In this document: piece by piece, positions 51,307 through 59,883 of the stretch
How the letters are laid out: the number at the start of each line of letters is the position of its first letter
Numbering within the stretch: position 1 is the stretch's first letter
Assembly: GCF_026968045.1 (NCBI RefSeq)
Contig: NZ_JAPVBQ010000002.1
Location: 360,933-424,932 of the forward strand
Direction: 5' to 3'
DNA from: Modestobacter sp. VKM Ac-2977
GTDB taxonomy: Bacteria; Actinomycetota; Actinomycetes; Mycobacteriales; Geodermatophilaceae
Length of the DNA: 64,000 nucleotides
Notes under the pieces: model-generated
Told to the model about the DNA's origin: nothing
The model's database searches: none
What the model saw: only the letters and a program-made list of their open reading frames with translations
Position numbers and translations under genes: made by a program

Positions 51307-52344
51307 ATGGCCTACTCCGCGGAGAGCACCCGCTACGACTCGATGACCTACCGGCGCACCGGCGCCAGCGGCCTGGACCTGCCGGCGGTGAGCCTCGGTC
51401 TCTGGCACAACTTCGGGGACGACGTCCCCTTCGACCGGCAGCGGGACATCCTGCGGCGCGCCTTCGACCTGGGGATCACCCACTTCGACCTGGCCAACAA
51501 CTACGGCCCGCCCTACGGCAGCGCGGAGACCAACTTCGGCCGGCACCTGGCCGACGACTTCGCCCCGTACCGCGACGAGCTGGTCCTCTCCACCAAGGCC
51601 GGCTACGACATGTGGCCCGGCCCGTACGGGCAGGGCGGCGGGTCGCGCAAGTACGTGCTGTCCAGCTTGGACCAGTCACTGCAACGAATGGGCGTCGAGT
51701 ACGTCGACGTCTTCTACAGCCACCGACCCGACCCGACGACGCCGCTGGTGGAGACGATGGGCGCGCTGCACACGGCCGTCCAGTCGGGCAAGGCGCTCTA
51801 CGCGGGCATCTCCTCCTACTCGCCGGAGATGACGGCACAGGCGGCGGAGATCCTGGCCGACCTGGGGACGCCGCTGCTGATCCACCAGCCCTCGTACTCG
51901 ATGCTCAACCGCTGGATCGAGACCGAGGGGCTGCTGGACACCCTCGCCGACGTGGGCGCCGGGTGCATCGCCTTCTCCCCGCTGGCCCAGGGGATGCTCA
52001 CCGACAAGTACCTCGACGGCGTGCCGGAGGGCTCGCGGGCCGGCCAGTCCAAGTCGCTGGACCCAGGGATGATCACCCCCGAGTACGTCACGCACGTGCG
52101 GGCGCTCAACGAGCTCGCGCAGGCCCGCGGCCAGAGCCTGCCGCAGCTCGCGCTGGCCTGGGCACTGCGCGACCCGCGGGTCACCTCGGTGCTGATCGGG
52201 GCGAGCAGCGTGCGGCAGCTGGAGCAGAACGTCGCCGCCCTGGAGAACCTGGAGTTCTCCGCCGAGGAGCTGGCCGCGATCGACCAGCACGCCGTCGACG
52301 CCGGCATCGACCTGTGGCAGGCCGCCCGGGAGGGAGCGATGTGA
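51307..52344 (+). CDS. Aldo-keto reductase, YghZ/GprA-like
   Basis: A 345-residue TIM-barrel oxidoreductase of the AKR14 group (L-glyceraldehyde 3-phosphate reductase). The tetrad residues are in HFDLANNYGPPYGSAE (Asp, Tyr) and VLSTKAGYDMW (Lys), with HRPDPTTPLVETM (His). C-terminal LIGASSVRQLEQNV binds the NADPH phosphate. It would detoxify L-glyceraldehyde 3-phosphate or methylglyoxal. The start at 51307 (MAYSAESTRYD) matches the usual family N-terminus. Confidence 0.92.
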   Translation: MAYSAESTRYDSMTYRRTGASGLDLPAVSLGLWHNFGDDVPFDRQRDILRRAFDLGITHFDLANNYGPPYGSAETNFGRHLADDFAPYRDELVLSTKAGYDMWPGPYGQGGGSRKYVLSSLDQSLQRMGVEYVDVFYSHRPDPTTPLVETMGALHTAVQSGKALYAGISSYSPEMTAQAAEILADLGTPLLIHQPSYSMLNRWIETEGLLDTLADVGAGCIAFSPLAQGMLTDKYLDGVPEGSRAGQSKSLDPGMITPEYVTHVRALNELAQARGQSLPQLALAWALRDPRVTSVLIGASSVRQLEQNVAALENLEFSAEELAAIDQHAVDAGIDLWQAAREGAM

Positions 52345-52357
52345 CCCCCGCCGGGGT

Positions 52358-52394
52358 CCGACCGGCCGGGGAGCGGTTCAGCCCGGCCGGTCGG
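52358..52394. terminator. Bidirectional hairpin between the aldo-keto reductase and zur
   Basis: A perfect 13-bp stem, CCGACCGGCCGGG (52358-52370) with its complement at 52382-52394, around an 11-nt loop; the zur stop codon lies in the loop. A smaller GACCCC/GGGGTC hairpin (52343-52358) covers the reductase stop. Confidence 0.75.
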
Positions 52395-52788
52395 CCGAGG
52401 GCGCCCCGGCGCGGTGGCAGGCCGCGCAGGTGCCGAAGATCTCCAGGCTGTGCGTGACGTCGACGAAGCCGTGCTCGGCGGCGACGCGGTCGGCCCAGCG
52501 CTCGACCGTCGGGCCCTCGACCTCCTCCGTGCGGCCACAGGCGCGGCAGACGAGGTGGTGGTGGTGCCGGGCGCTGCACCGCCGGTAGATCGCCTCGCCG
52601 GCGTCGGTGCGGATCGAGTCCAGCTCGCCGTCCTCGACCAGGGCCTGCACGGCCCGGTACACCGTCGACAGCCCGATCGAGTCCCCCGCCGCCCGCATCC
52701 GGGCATGCACCTCCTGCGCGCTGTGGAAGCCCTCGAGCTCGTCGAAGACGGCGTTGACGGCGGTGCGCTGGCGGGTGTTGCGGATCAT
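52378..52788 (-). CDS. zur: Fur-family regulator, probable zinc uptake regulator Zur
   Basis: A 136-residue Fur-type repressor: winged helix (about 4-65, RNTRQRTAVNAVFDEL...SIGLSTVYRAVQALVEDGEL), then the dimerisation part with RHHHHLVCRACG and the structural zinc cysteines Cys81, Cys84, Cys121 and Cys124. Zur is favoured over Fur/PerR because the gene follows an SmtB-like arsR gene as in the mycobacterial smtB-zur (Rv2358-Rv2359) operon, and because a Zur-type box lies before nearby transporter genes. GGAGA is 7 nt before the ATG at 52788. Confidence 0.85.
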   Translation of the reverse strand: MIRNTRQRTAVNAVFDELEGFHSAQEVHARMRAAGDSIGLSTVYRAVQALVEDGELDSIRTDAGEAIYRRCSARHHHHLVCRACGRTEEVEGPTVERWADRVAAEHGFVDVTHSLEIFGTCAACHRAGAPSADRPG

Positions 52789-52914
52789 CTGGTCGTCTCC
52801 TCGTCGAGGCGGCCCGCGCCCTGCGGATGGAGCCCGGCGTTCTTCGCATGAGGATAGGAGCATGTGAGAACTGTTGTCGACTGCGGGTCCTGTGGCCGGC
52901 TGACCGCGGTCAGG

Positions 52915-53259
52915 TCAGCGGGGCTCGGGCACCCGGTCGTCGACCGGGTGCCCGGCGTGGGAGAGCGCCTGGCGCAGCAGCGCACCCACGTACGGATCGG
53001 CCAGCTGGTAGTAGACGAAGGTGCCCTCGCGCCGGTTGCTGACCAGACCGGCCAGCCGCAGCTTGGACAGGTGCTGGCTGACCGCGGTCGGCGAGGTGCC
53101 GGCCAGCTCGGCCAGGCAGGCGACCGACGTCTCGCCCTGCATCAGCGCCCACAGCACGTTGAGCCGGGTGGGGTCACCCAGCATGCGCAACGCCTCCGCG
53201 GCCCGCCGCACCGCGTCGCCGGACGGCATGGAGAAGCCGTCGATGCCGGTGTGTGCCAT
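52915..53259 (-). CDS. ArsR/SmtB-family metal sensor (Rv2358-like)
   Basis: A 114-residue repressor. The winged helix (LGDPTRLNVLWAL...AGTSPTAVSQHLSKLRLAGLV) is standard. The alpha-5 metal site of SmtB/CzrA (Asp-x-His-x10-His-x2-Glu/His) is matched by Asp88, His101 and His104, with Tyr90 replacing the first histidine; a single Cys48 lies in the alpha-3 region. It therefore probably senses Zn, Co or Ni. It is upstream of zur on the same strand (126-bp gap) and divergent from the metal ATPase gene, which it likely represses. Confidence 0.88.
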   Translation of the reverse strand: MAHTGIDGFSMPSGDAVRRAAEALRMLGDPTRLNVLWALMQGETSVACLAELAGTSPTAVSQHLSKLRLAGLVSNRREGTFVYYQLADPYVGALLRQALSHAGHPVDDRVPEPR

Positions 53260-53299
53260 CCCTGCACCTTAGGCCGGACGTCGACTTGCGTGCCTGCGC

Positions 53300-53311
53300 A
53301 TCTGCGCAGAT
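53300..53311. promoter_or_regulatory. Candidate operator of the SmtB-like repressor
   Basis: ATCTGCGCAGAT is a perfect 12-bp palindrome in the 63-bp gap between the divergent arsR and metal ATPase genes, with an adjacent TGCGCA repeat just before it. Its position 12 nt before the ATPase GTG suits repression of a nearly leaderless transcript. Confidence 0.5.
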
Positions 53312-53322
53312 AGGGTGACGCG

Positions 53323-55368
53323 GTGACCCTGACGCAGGCCCCTCAGCTGGCCGCCTCGAGTCCCGCTCGGCGACCCCGACTGCCTGGCTGGGGAGCGGTG
53401 CCGGAGGTGCGCTGGGCCGCCGCGGCCCTGGCGTTCTTCCTCGCCGGGGGCCTGGTGCAGCTGCTGGACGGTCCGCAGCCGCTGGCCTGGGCGCTCTACC
53501 TCTGCTGCTACGGCACCGGCGGGTGGGAGCCTGCCTGGGCCGGGATCACCGCGCTGCGCGAGCGCACCCTGGACGTCGACCTGCTCATGGTGCTGGCCGC
53601 GATCGGCGCCCTGGCGCTGGGCCAGGTCTTCGACGGCGCGCTCCTCATCGTCATCTTCGCCACCTCCGGCGCGCTGGAGACGGTGGCCACCCGCCGCACC
53701 GCCGACGCCGTCCGCGGGCTCACCGACCTCGCGCCCGAGCAGGCCACCGTGCTGGCCGGTGGGCAGGAGCGGGCGGTGCCCGCGGCCGACCTGGCCGTCG
53801 GCGACGTGGTGGTGGTCCGGCCGGGTGAGCGGGTGCCGGCCGACGGGACCGTGCTGGACGGCGGCTCGGACGTCGACCAGGCGTCCATCACCGGCGAGCC
53901 GCTGCCGGTGGACAAGGCGCCCGGCGACGAGGTCTGGGCCGGGACGTCGAACGGCACCGGGGTGCTGACCGTCCAGGTCGACCGGCCGGCGGCCGAGGCG
54001 GTCATCGCCCGGATCGCGACCCTGGTCGAGGAGGCCAGCGCCACCAAGGCCCGCACGCAGCTGTTCATCGAGAAGGTGGAGCAGCGGTACTCGATGGGCG
54101 TCGTGGTCAGCACGCTGGCCGTGTTCGGCGTCCCCCAGCTGTTCGGGGAGTCGCTGCAGGAGGCGCTGCTGCGGGCGATGACCTTCATGATCGTCGCCTC
54201 GCCGTGCGCGGTGGTGCTGTCCACCATGCCGCCGCTGCTGTCGGCGATCGCCAACGCCAGCCGGCACGGGGTGCTGATCCGCTCCGCCGTCGTGCTCGAG
54301 CAGCTGGGCGCCACCACGGTGGTGGCGCTGGACAAGACGGGCACCCTCACCGACGGCACGCCCGCAGTGGTCGCCGTCCGGCCGCTGCCGGGGACGACCG
54401 GCGACGAGCTGCTCGCCCTGGCCGCCGCGGCCGAGGGGCCCAGCGAGCACCCGATCGGCCGCGCGGTCGTCACCGCCGCCCGCGTCGCCGGGCTCTCCGT
54501 GGCCCCGGCCACCGGCTTCCGGGCCGCGGTCGGGTCGGGGGTCGCCGCCACGGTCGGGGGCCGCACGGTCACCGTCGCCGCGCCGGCGCCGGGGCAGGAG
54601 GCGGTCGCCGAGCTGGTGGCCGAGGAGCAGTCCGCCGGTCGCACCGCCGTCGTCGTCACCGTGGACGGCCGCCCGGCCGGGGTGCTGGCGCTCGCCGACC
54701 GGCTGCGCCCGGAGGCCGCCGGTGCCGTCGCCGCGCTGCGCCGGCAGACCGGCACCGAGCCGGTGCTGCTCACCGGCGACAACGCCGGTGCCGCCCGCGC
54801 GCTGGCCGCCCAGGCCGGGCTCGTCGACGTGCGGGCCGGGCTGCTGCCGGAGGACAAGGCCGCCGCGGTCGGCGAGCTGCAGCGGGCCGGGCACCGGGTC
54901 ACGCTGGTCGGCGACGGGGTGAACGACGCCCCGGCCCTGGCCACCGCCGACGTGGGCGTGGCGATGGGCGGCATCGGGTCGGCCCTGGCGCTGCAGAGCG
55001 CCGACGCGATCGTCGTCCGCGACGACCTGTCCGCGCTGCCCACGGTGCTCGCGCTGGCCCGACGCGCCCGCCGGCTGGTCGTGCAGAACCTGGTGGTCGC
55101 CGGCACGGTGATCGTGGTTCTGGTGGCCTGGGACCTGATCGGCACCCTGCCGCTGGCGCTGGGCGTGGCCGGGCACGAGGGGTCGACCGTGCTGGTCGCG
55201 CTGAACGGGCTGCGGCTGCTGCGCTCCTCGGCCTGGCGGGCCGCCGCCCGCGAGGCCGGGGGCGGCCCGCCGGCTCAGCGGCCGGTGCGGACCAGCCCGG
55301 CGGCGACCCCGAGCAGCACCAGGCCCGCGGCGGGCACCGCCACCAGCCAGGGCGCCCGCTCCAGGTAG
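53323..55368 (+). CDS. P1B-4-type heavy-metal-transporting ATPase (CtpD/CtpJ-like)
   Basis: A 681-residue P-type ATPase. It has the membrane SPC motif at 293-295 (VASPCAVVLS), phosphorylation loop DKTGTLTDG (Asp337), SEHPIGRAV (HP motif), GDGVNDAPAL, and near the C-terminus His618-Glu-Gly in HEGSTVLVALNGLRLL, the signature of subgroup P1B-4 that exports Co, Fe, Ni or Zn. There is no N-terminal metal-binding HMA domain, as usual in this subgroup. GTG start after a palindromic operator. The last 94 nt overlap the convergent permease gene, so the C-terminal tail after AREAGG is probably non-essential. Confidence 0.93.
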   Translation: MTLTQAPQLAASSPARRPRLPGWGAVPEVRWAAAALAFFLAGGLVQLLDGPQPLAWALYLCCYGTGGWEPAWAGITALRERTLDVDLLMVLAAIGALALGQVFDGALLIVIFATSGALETVATRRTADAVRGLTDLAPEQATVLAGGQERAVPAADLAVGDVVVVRPGERVPADGTVLDGGSDVDQASITGEPLPVDKAPGDEVWAGTSNGTGVLTVQVDRPAAEAVIARIATLVEEASATKARTQLFIEKVEQRYSMGVVVSTLAVFGVPQLFGESLQEALLRAMTFMIVASPCAVVLSTMPPLLSAIANASRHGVLIRSAVVLEQLGATTVVALDKTGTLTDGTPAVVAVRPLPGTTGDELLALAAAAEGPSEHPIGRAVVTAARVAGLSVAPATGFRAAVGSGVAATVGGRTVTVAAPAPGQEAVAELVAEEQSAGRTAVVVTVDGRPAGVLALADRLRPEAAGAVAALRRQTGTEPVLLTGDNAGAARALAAQAGLVDVRAGLLPEDKAAAVGELQRAGHRVTLVGDGVNDAPALATADVGVAMGGIGSALALQSADAIVVRDDLSALPTVLALARRARRLVVQNLVVAGTVIVVLVAWDLIGTLPLALGVAGHEGSTVLVALNGLRLLRSSAWRAAAREAGGGPPAQRPVRTSPAATPSSTRPAAGTATSQGARSR

Positions 55369-57044
55369 ACCACCCCGTCGGCGAGGCTGCGCCCCCACTC
55401 CGGTGACTCGGCGCCGGCCCCGAGGCCGAGGAAGGACAGCCCGGCCAGCGCCAGCGCGGTCTGCGGCACCCGCAGCAGCGCGTGCCGGCCGACCGGCGGC
55501 AGGACCACCGGGAGCAGGTGGTGCCGGACCAGGTGCCAGCGACCGGCCCCGCTGGTGCGGGCCGCGAGGTGGAAGCCCGAGGCGCGCACCTCGGCGGCCA
55601 GGGTCCGGGTGTGCACCGCCAGCGGGATCCAGGCGACCAGGCTCACCGCCACGGCCGCGCCGGCCAGGCTGGGACCGGCGACGGCGGCCAACGCGATGCC
55701 CACCACCACCGCCGGCAGCGCGTTCAGCACGTCGGCCAGCCCCGCCCGCTCCCGGCCCAGCAGTCCGGCAGCGACGCCGGTGACCAGGACCACCGCGCTG
55801 ATCAGCAGGGCCAGCCCCACCGAGGGCAGGGCACCGGCGCCGAACCGGGCGAGCACGTCGCGGCCGAGCGCGTCCGCGCCCAGCGGGTGCGCCCACGACG
55901 GTGCGGCCAGCCGGTCGCCGAGGTCCTGGGCGGCGGGGTCGCGCAGCACGCCGGCAAGGACCGCCAGCAGCAGCACGGCGAGCAGCCCGGCCGCCCACCG
56001 ACCGGCGCCGGGCGCCGGGGGCGGGAGCTCCGGCGACAGCCCGCCGTCGGTGCCCGCCGGCCCGAGCAGCGCACGGTGCAGCAGCACCCCGGCCCCGCCG
56101 GCCGCCAGACCGAGCAGCACCAGCACCGCGACGGCGGCCTGCACGACCGGCAGGTCCTGGGCCAGTGCACCGGCCAGCGCGACCCGGCCGAGCCCGGGCA
56201 CGTCGAACACCGCCTCGATCACGGCGCCGGCCCCGAGCAGCCCGACGAGGAGCAGCAGGACCTGCGGGACGACGACGGTCAACGCCCGCCGGGCGATCGC
56301 CCCCTGCACCGCGGCGCGGGAGACGCCGGCGGCCCGCCAGGTGCGCACCCAGGCCTCCCCTGCGGTCTCCCGGACGGCGCCGGCCAGCACCCGGCCGAGC
56401 AGTCCCCCGGCCGGCAGGGCGAGGGCCAGGACGGGCAGCACGAGGTGTTCCGGGCCGGTGAACCCCGACGTGGGCAGCAGCCCCCAGCCCACGGCCACCA
56501 CCGCGACCCCGAGGACGGCCAGCACGAACTCCGGCAGCGCGGCGAGTGCGGCGGCCAGCACCCCCGCCGCACCGCCGCCGTCGGCGCGGCCGTCGGCGGC
56601 CCGGCGCACGGCGGGCGACGCGAACAGCACGGCGAGCACGACGGCCACTGTTGCCGCCGTCCCGGCGAGGGTCGCGGACACGCCCAGCGCCGGCGGGACG
56701 ACCTCGGCGACCGGCTGCCCGCTGACCCAGGAGGTGCCGAGGTCGCCAGAGACCGCGCGTCCGAGCCAGGAGAGCGTGCCGCGGACCGGGTCGGCGGGGA
56801 GGTCCAGCTGCTCGCGCAGCGCGTCGAGCGTGGCCGGGTCCGGCTCACGCTCCACCTCCCGGGCCCGCAGCACGGTGCGCGCCGGGTCGTCCCCGGACAG
56901 CCAGGGCAGCGCCCCGACCAGCAGCCCGGTGCCGGCGACCGCACCCAGCCCGGTCAGCGCGGGGCGGAGCAGCCCCGACCGGAGCCGTCCGGGAGTGCGC
57001 CGCGGCCGGGCCGGAGCCACCGGCCGCACCCGGCCGGCGGTCAT
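55275..57044 (-). CDS. Fused Dpp/Opp-type ABC permease (B and C subunits in one chain)
   Basis: A 589-residue membrane protein that joins two permeases of the peptide/nickel class. The first half (1 to about 335) has the DppB layout: an N-terminal helix, a Q-L-D-L-P-type periplasmic loop ending GDLGTSWVSGQPV, and the coupling segment AAGVSRAAVQGAIARRAL. The second half (about 350-589) has the DppC layout: HPLGADALGRDVLARFGAGALPS, then RTSGAGRWHLVRHHLLPVVLPP. Such pairs are normally separate genes. It is the last gene of a six-gene operon; its ATG overlaps the binding-protein stop. Confidence 0.9.
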   Translation of the reverse strand: MTAGRVRPVAPARPRRTPGRLRSGLLRPALTGLGAVAGTGLLVGALPWLSGDDPARTVLRAREVEREPDPATLDALREQLDLPADPVRGTLSWLGRAVSGDLGTSWVSGQPVAEVVPPALGVSATLAGTAATVAVVLAVLFASPAVRRAADGRADGGGAAGVLAAALAALPEFVLAVLGVAVVAVGWGLLPTSGFTGPEHLVLPVLALALPAGGLLGRVLAGAVRETAGEAWVRTWRAAGVSRAAVQGAIARRALTVVVPQVLLLLVGLLGAGAVIEAVFDVPGLGRVALAGALAQDLPVVQAAVAVLVLLGLAAGGAGVLLHRALLGPAGTDGGLSPELPPPAPGAGRWAAGLLAVLLLAVLAGVLRDPAAQDLGDRLAAPSWAHPLGADALGRDVLARFGAGALPSVGLALLISAVVLVTGVAAGLLGRERAGLADVLNALPAVVVGIALAAVAGPSLAGAAVAVSLVAWIPLAVHTRTLAAEVRASGFHLAARTSGAGRWHLVRHHLLPVVLPPVGRHALLRVPQTALALAGLSFLGLGAGAESPEWGRSLADGVVYLERAPWLVAVPAAGLVLLGVAAGLVRTGR

Positions 57045-58531
57045 TCCCCGACCGTCGTCTGGGTGCCGAGCAGCAGCCGGTCGAACGGGTCGACGGCCAG
57101 ACCGCTGACCGTCGGGGCGTACCCGGTGTGGGTGCGCTCGTGCAGCACGGGCACCACGGCGCCGGTGGAGAGCACCTGGGCCTCGATCCGCAGCGCCGCG
57201 GCCCGGCGCTGCTCGGGGTCGGTCAGGGTCGCGGCCTCGGCGACGGCGGCGTCCACCGCCGGGTCGCAGAGCCGGGCCAGGTTGTAGCTGCCCTCGCAGG
57301 TCAGGTCGGCGGAGAGGTAGCCGACCGGGTCGCCGGTGTCGCCCAGGTAGAGCCGGCTGGCGAGCACCGCGTCGTAGGTGCCGGCCAGCAGGTCGGTCTC
57401 CAGGGCGGCGTACTCGGCCACCACGACCTCCACCGTGAACCCGGCCTGCCGTAGCTGCTCGGCGAGCACCGCGGCCGCCTCGGGCAGCTCGGGCCGGTCG
57501 GAGTACGTGGCCAGCCGGATGCTCGTCCCGGCCGGGTCGGCGGCCGGGGGCAGCGTGACCGCCGGCCGGTCCAGGCCCCTGGCGGTGTCGTCGTCGAACA
57601 GCCCCTCGGCGACGTCGGCCCGGCCCTCGTACACCGCGTCCACCACCGGCTGCGGGTCGATCGCCGCGACGGCGGCCGCACGCAGGCCCGGGTCGGCGAA
57701 CGGCCCGTCCGCGGTGTCCAGGGAGAGGGAGACCAACCGCGGCAACGGCACGGAGAGCACCTCGGTGTCGGTCAGCATCGGCAGCTGGGCGATGGGCAGG
57801 TTGACCGCCACGTCCAGCTCACCGGCCCGCAGACCGGCGGTGCGCGCGGCCGCGTCGGCGGGGAAGGTGACGTCCACGCCGGCCAGCTCCGGCGCGCCCG
57901 CCCAGTGGTCGGCGTCCGCGGTGAGGGTCGCACCAGACGCGCCGCGCAGCTCGGTCAGCTCGAACGGCCCGGTGCCGGCGCCCACCGGGTCCGGTGCCGC
58001 CGGGTCGGCGTAGGCCGAGGGGGCGAGGACCACCAGCCCCGGGGCCGCCAGTCGGTGGACCAGCAGCGGGTCGGGCTCGGCCACCCGGACCTCGACCGTG
58101 TCCTCGTCCACCGCACGGGCACTGAGCCCCAGGCCGTCGATCGACCGCGGGGCCGGTGCTGCGGCGGCCGCCGCCGTCAGGGCGCCGACGACCGCCTCGG
58201 CGTCCAGCGGCGTCCCGTCGTGGAACTGCACGTCGTCCCGCAGGTCGAGGGTGACGGTGCGGTCGTCGACCCGGCTCCAGCTCTCGGCCAGCAGCGGGGC
58301 GGGCTCGCCGGCCTCGTCCAGCCCCACCAGCGTCTCCCCCACGCCCATCCGGGTGATCAGCGCCGCGTCGTCGGAGAACGGGGAGAGCGCGGCGACCGGG
58401 GGGAAGGCGAGCGCCAGCGCCAGCCGCTGCCCGCTGCCGGCCGACTCCTCCGCGGCCGGGGCGAAGCAGCCGGCGAGCAGGGCGGGCAGCGCGAGCAGCA
58501 CACCGGCGACGCGGACGGCGGGGCGGGACAT
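57041..58531 (-). CDS. ABC transporter substrate-binding lipoprotein (SBP family 5)
   Basis: A 496-residue exported lipoprotein: signal peptide with lipobox LLAGC (lipid-modified Cys22), then the family 5 periplasmic binding fold (GVGETLVGLDEAGEPAPLLAESW, quoted as visible, then DLRDDVQFHDGTPLDAEAV). Relatives bind peptides, nickel chelates or opine metallophores. Placement between an MFS exporter and a Dpp-type permease, in a cluster with a Zur-like box, points to a metal complex. AAGAGGAA precedes the ATG at 58531. Confidence 0.9.
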   Translation of the reverse strand: MSRPAVRVAGVLLALPALLAGCFAPAAEESAGSGQRLALALAFPPVAALSPFSDDAALITRMGVGETLVGLDEAGEPAPLLAESWSRVDDRTVTLDLRDDVQFHDGTPLDAEAVVGALTAAAAAAPAPRSIDGLGLSARAVDEDTVEVRVAEPDPLLVHRLAAPGLVVLAPSAYADPAAPDPVGAGTGPFELTELRGASGATLTADADHWAGAPELAGVDVTFPADAAARTAGLRAGELDVAVNLPIAQLPMLTDTEVLSVPLPRLVSLSLDTADGPFADPGLRAAAVAAIDPQPVVDAVYEGRADVAEGLFDDDTARGLDRPAVTLPPAADPAGTSIRLATYSDRPELPEAAAVLAEQLRQAGFTVEVVVAEYAALETDLLAGTYDAVLASRLYLGDTGDPVGYLSADLTCEGSYNLARLCDPAVDAAVAEAATLTDPEQRRAAALRIEAQVLSTGAVVPVLHERTHTGYAPTVSGLAVDPFDRLLLGTQTTVGE

Positions 58532-58554
58532 GGTTCCTCTTCTCGATCGGCCGG

Positions 58555-59883
58555 TCACGGGCGCACCGGTTCCTCGGCGGGGACGGCGGGTGCCGGTGCA
58601 CCCGCTGCAGGGGTGCGGGCGATCCGGCGGGTGAGCAGCGCCAGGCCGACGGCCGAGGCCGCGGGCAGGGCGGCGAGCACCAGCCACGGGACGGCGGCGG
58701 CCGGCTGCGGCCGGTCGGCGAGGTCGAGCAGGGCCCCCACCCCGGTGCTGCCGACGAGCACCGCGGCGCCGCCGGCGGAGGCGAGGAACCCGAAGTGGGC
58801 GCCCAGCCGCCGTTCCCGGGCCAGCCGGGGCACCAGGTCCTGGGCGAGGGGCACGGCGACCATCTGGCCGGTGTAGAGCAGCAGCACCATGCCGACCGCC
58901 GGCGCCAGCGCCCAGATTCCGGCGGGCGGGGCGAGCGGGGCACAGACCGCGACCAGCAGGAACGCCGCGCTCATCAGCGCGAAGCCGAACGGCAGCGCCC
59001 GCTGCACCCCGGCCCGCCGGGCGCGAGCGGTGACCCGCAGCTGGAACAGCAGCACCGATACCGCGGCCAGCACGAACAGCCAGCCCAGCGCCCCCTGGCT
59101 GCCGGTCGCCCGGGAGAGCTCGACGGGCAGCGCCAGGTAGAGCTGGTTGTAGCTGAGCAGGTAGGTGCAGTAGCAGGCGGTGAAGGCGAGGAAGGTGCGG
59201 TTGCGCAGCACGTGCCCCCACCCGGCGAGCACGCTCTCCTCCCCGCTCCCCTCGGTGCGCAGGTCGCGCGGCAGCCAGCGCAGGTGGGCGGCGAGCACCA
59301 CGCCGAAGACGCCGGCGGAGATCCAGCAGGTGACGCTGAAGGGCACGGTGAGCAGGACGGCGCCGAGCGCCGGCCCGGTGACCGAGCCGAGCTTGCTGGC
59401 GATGGCGTCCAGGCCGAAGACCTCGGCCCGGGTGACGACCCCGGCGGCCTCCAGCCGGTGGCCCTGGTCGGCCAGTGCGGACTCCACGGCCGGGGAGAAC
59501 AGCGCCGCCGCGAAGCCGACCAGCACCGTGCCGGCGAGCACGGCGGGCAGCGAGGTGGCGACGGCGAGCACCCCGAACCCGGCGATCCGGACGAGGCAGC
59601 CGATCACCACGACGGGCTTGACGCCGAACCGGTCGGCCAGCCCGCCGCCGAGGAAGAACAGCCCCTGCTGGCTGAAGGTGCGCACGCCGAGCACCAGGCC
59701 GACCAGCCCACCGGCCAGCGCCAGGTCCTCGGTGAGGTGCACCGCCAGGAACGGCACCACCAGGTAGAAGCCGATGTTGAACGCCAGCTGGGACAGCAGC
59801 AGCAGCCGGGGCACGGCCGGCAGCCGCCGGAACAGCACGAACGGCTCCCAGGTGATCCACCCGGTCCGGCCGGCGCCGGTCAT
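58555..59883 (-). CDS. MFS exporter in the metal-transport operon
   Basis: A 442-residue major facilitator with 12 predicted membrane segments; GGGLADRFGVKPVVVIG is the A-motif loop between helices 2 and 3. The general pattern is that of multidrug/siderophore exporters (MdtH/EntS-like). ATGA overlap with the ATPase gene upstream. In staphylopine-type systems the matching gene (cntE) exports the metallophore that the ABC importer later takes back; that role is inferred here. Confidence 0.88.
   Translation of the reverse strand: MTGAGRTGWITWEPFVLFRRLPAVPRLLLLSQLAFNIGFYLVVPFLAVHLTEDLALAGGLVGLVLGVRTFSQQGLFFLGGGLADRFGVKPVVVIGCLVRIAGFGVLAVATSLPAVLAGTVLVGFAAALFSPAVESALADQGHRLEAAGVVTRAEVFGLDAIASKLGSVTGPALGAVLLTVPFSVTCWISAGVFGVVLAAHLRWLPRDLRTEGSGEESVLAGWGHVLRNRTFLAFTACYCTYLLSYNQLYLALPVELSRATGSQGALGWLFVLAAVSVLLFQLRVTARARRAGVQRALPFGFALMSAAFLLVAVCAPLAPPAGIWALAPAVGMVLLLYTGQMVAVPLAQDLVPRLARERRLGAHFGFLASAGGAAVLVGSTGVGALLDLADRPQPAAAVPWLVLAALPAASAVGLALLTRRIARTPAAGAPAPAVPAEEPVRP

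Noticed and set aside
53300-53311. LexA or DtxR/IdeR box
   Set aside because: ATCTGCGCAGAT does not match either consensus; an ArsR operator fits the position better.
58532-59860. Extension of the binding-protein frame upstream to 939 residues
   Set aside because: The upstream part is an out-of-frame reading of the MFS gene; the ATG at 58531 has a ribosome site and is followed at once by a lipoprotein signal peptide.
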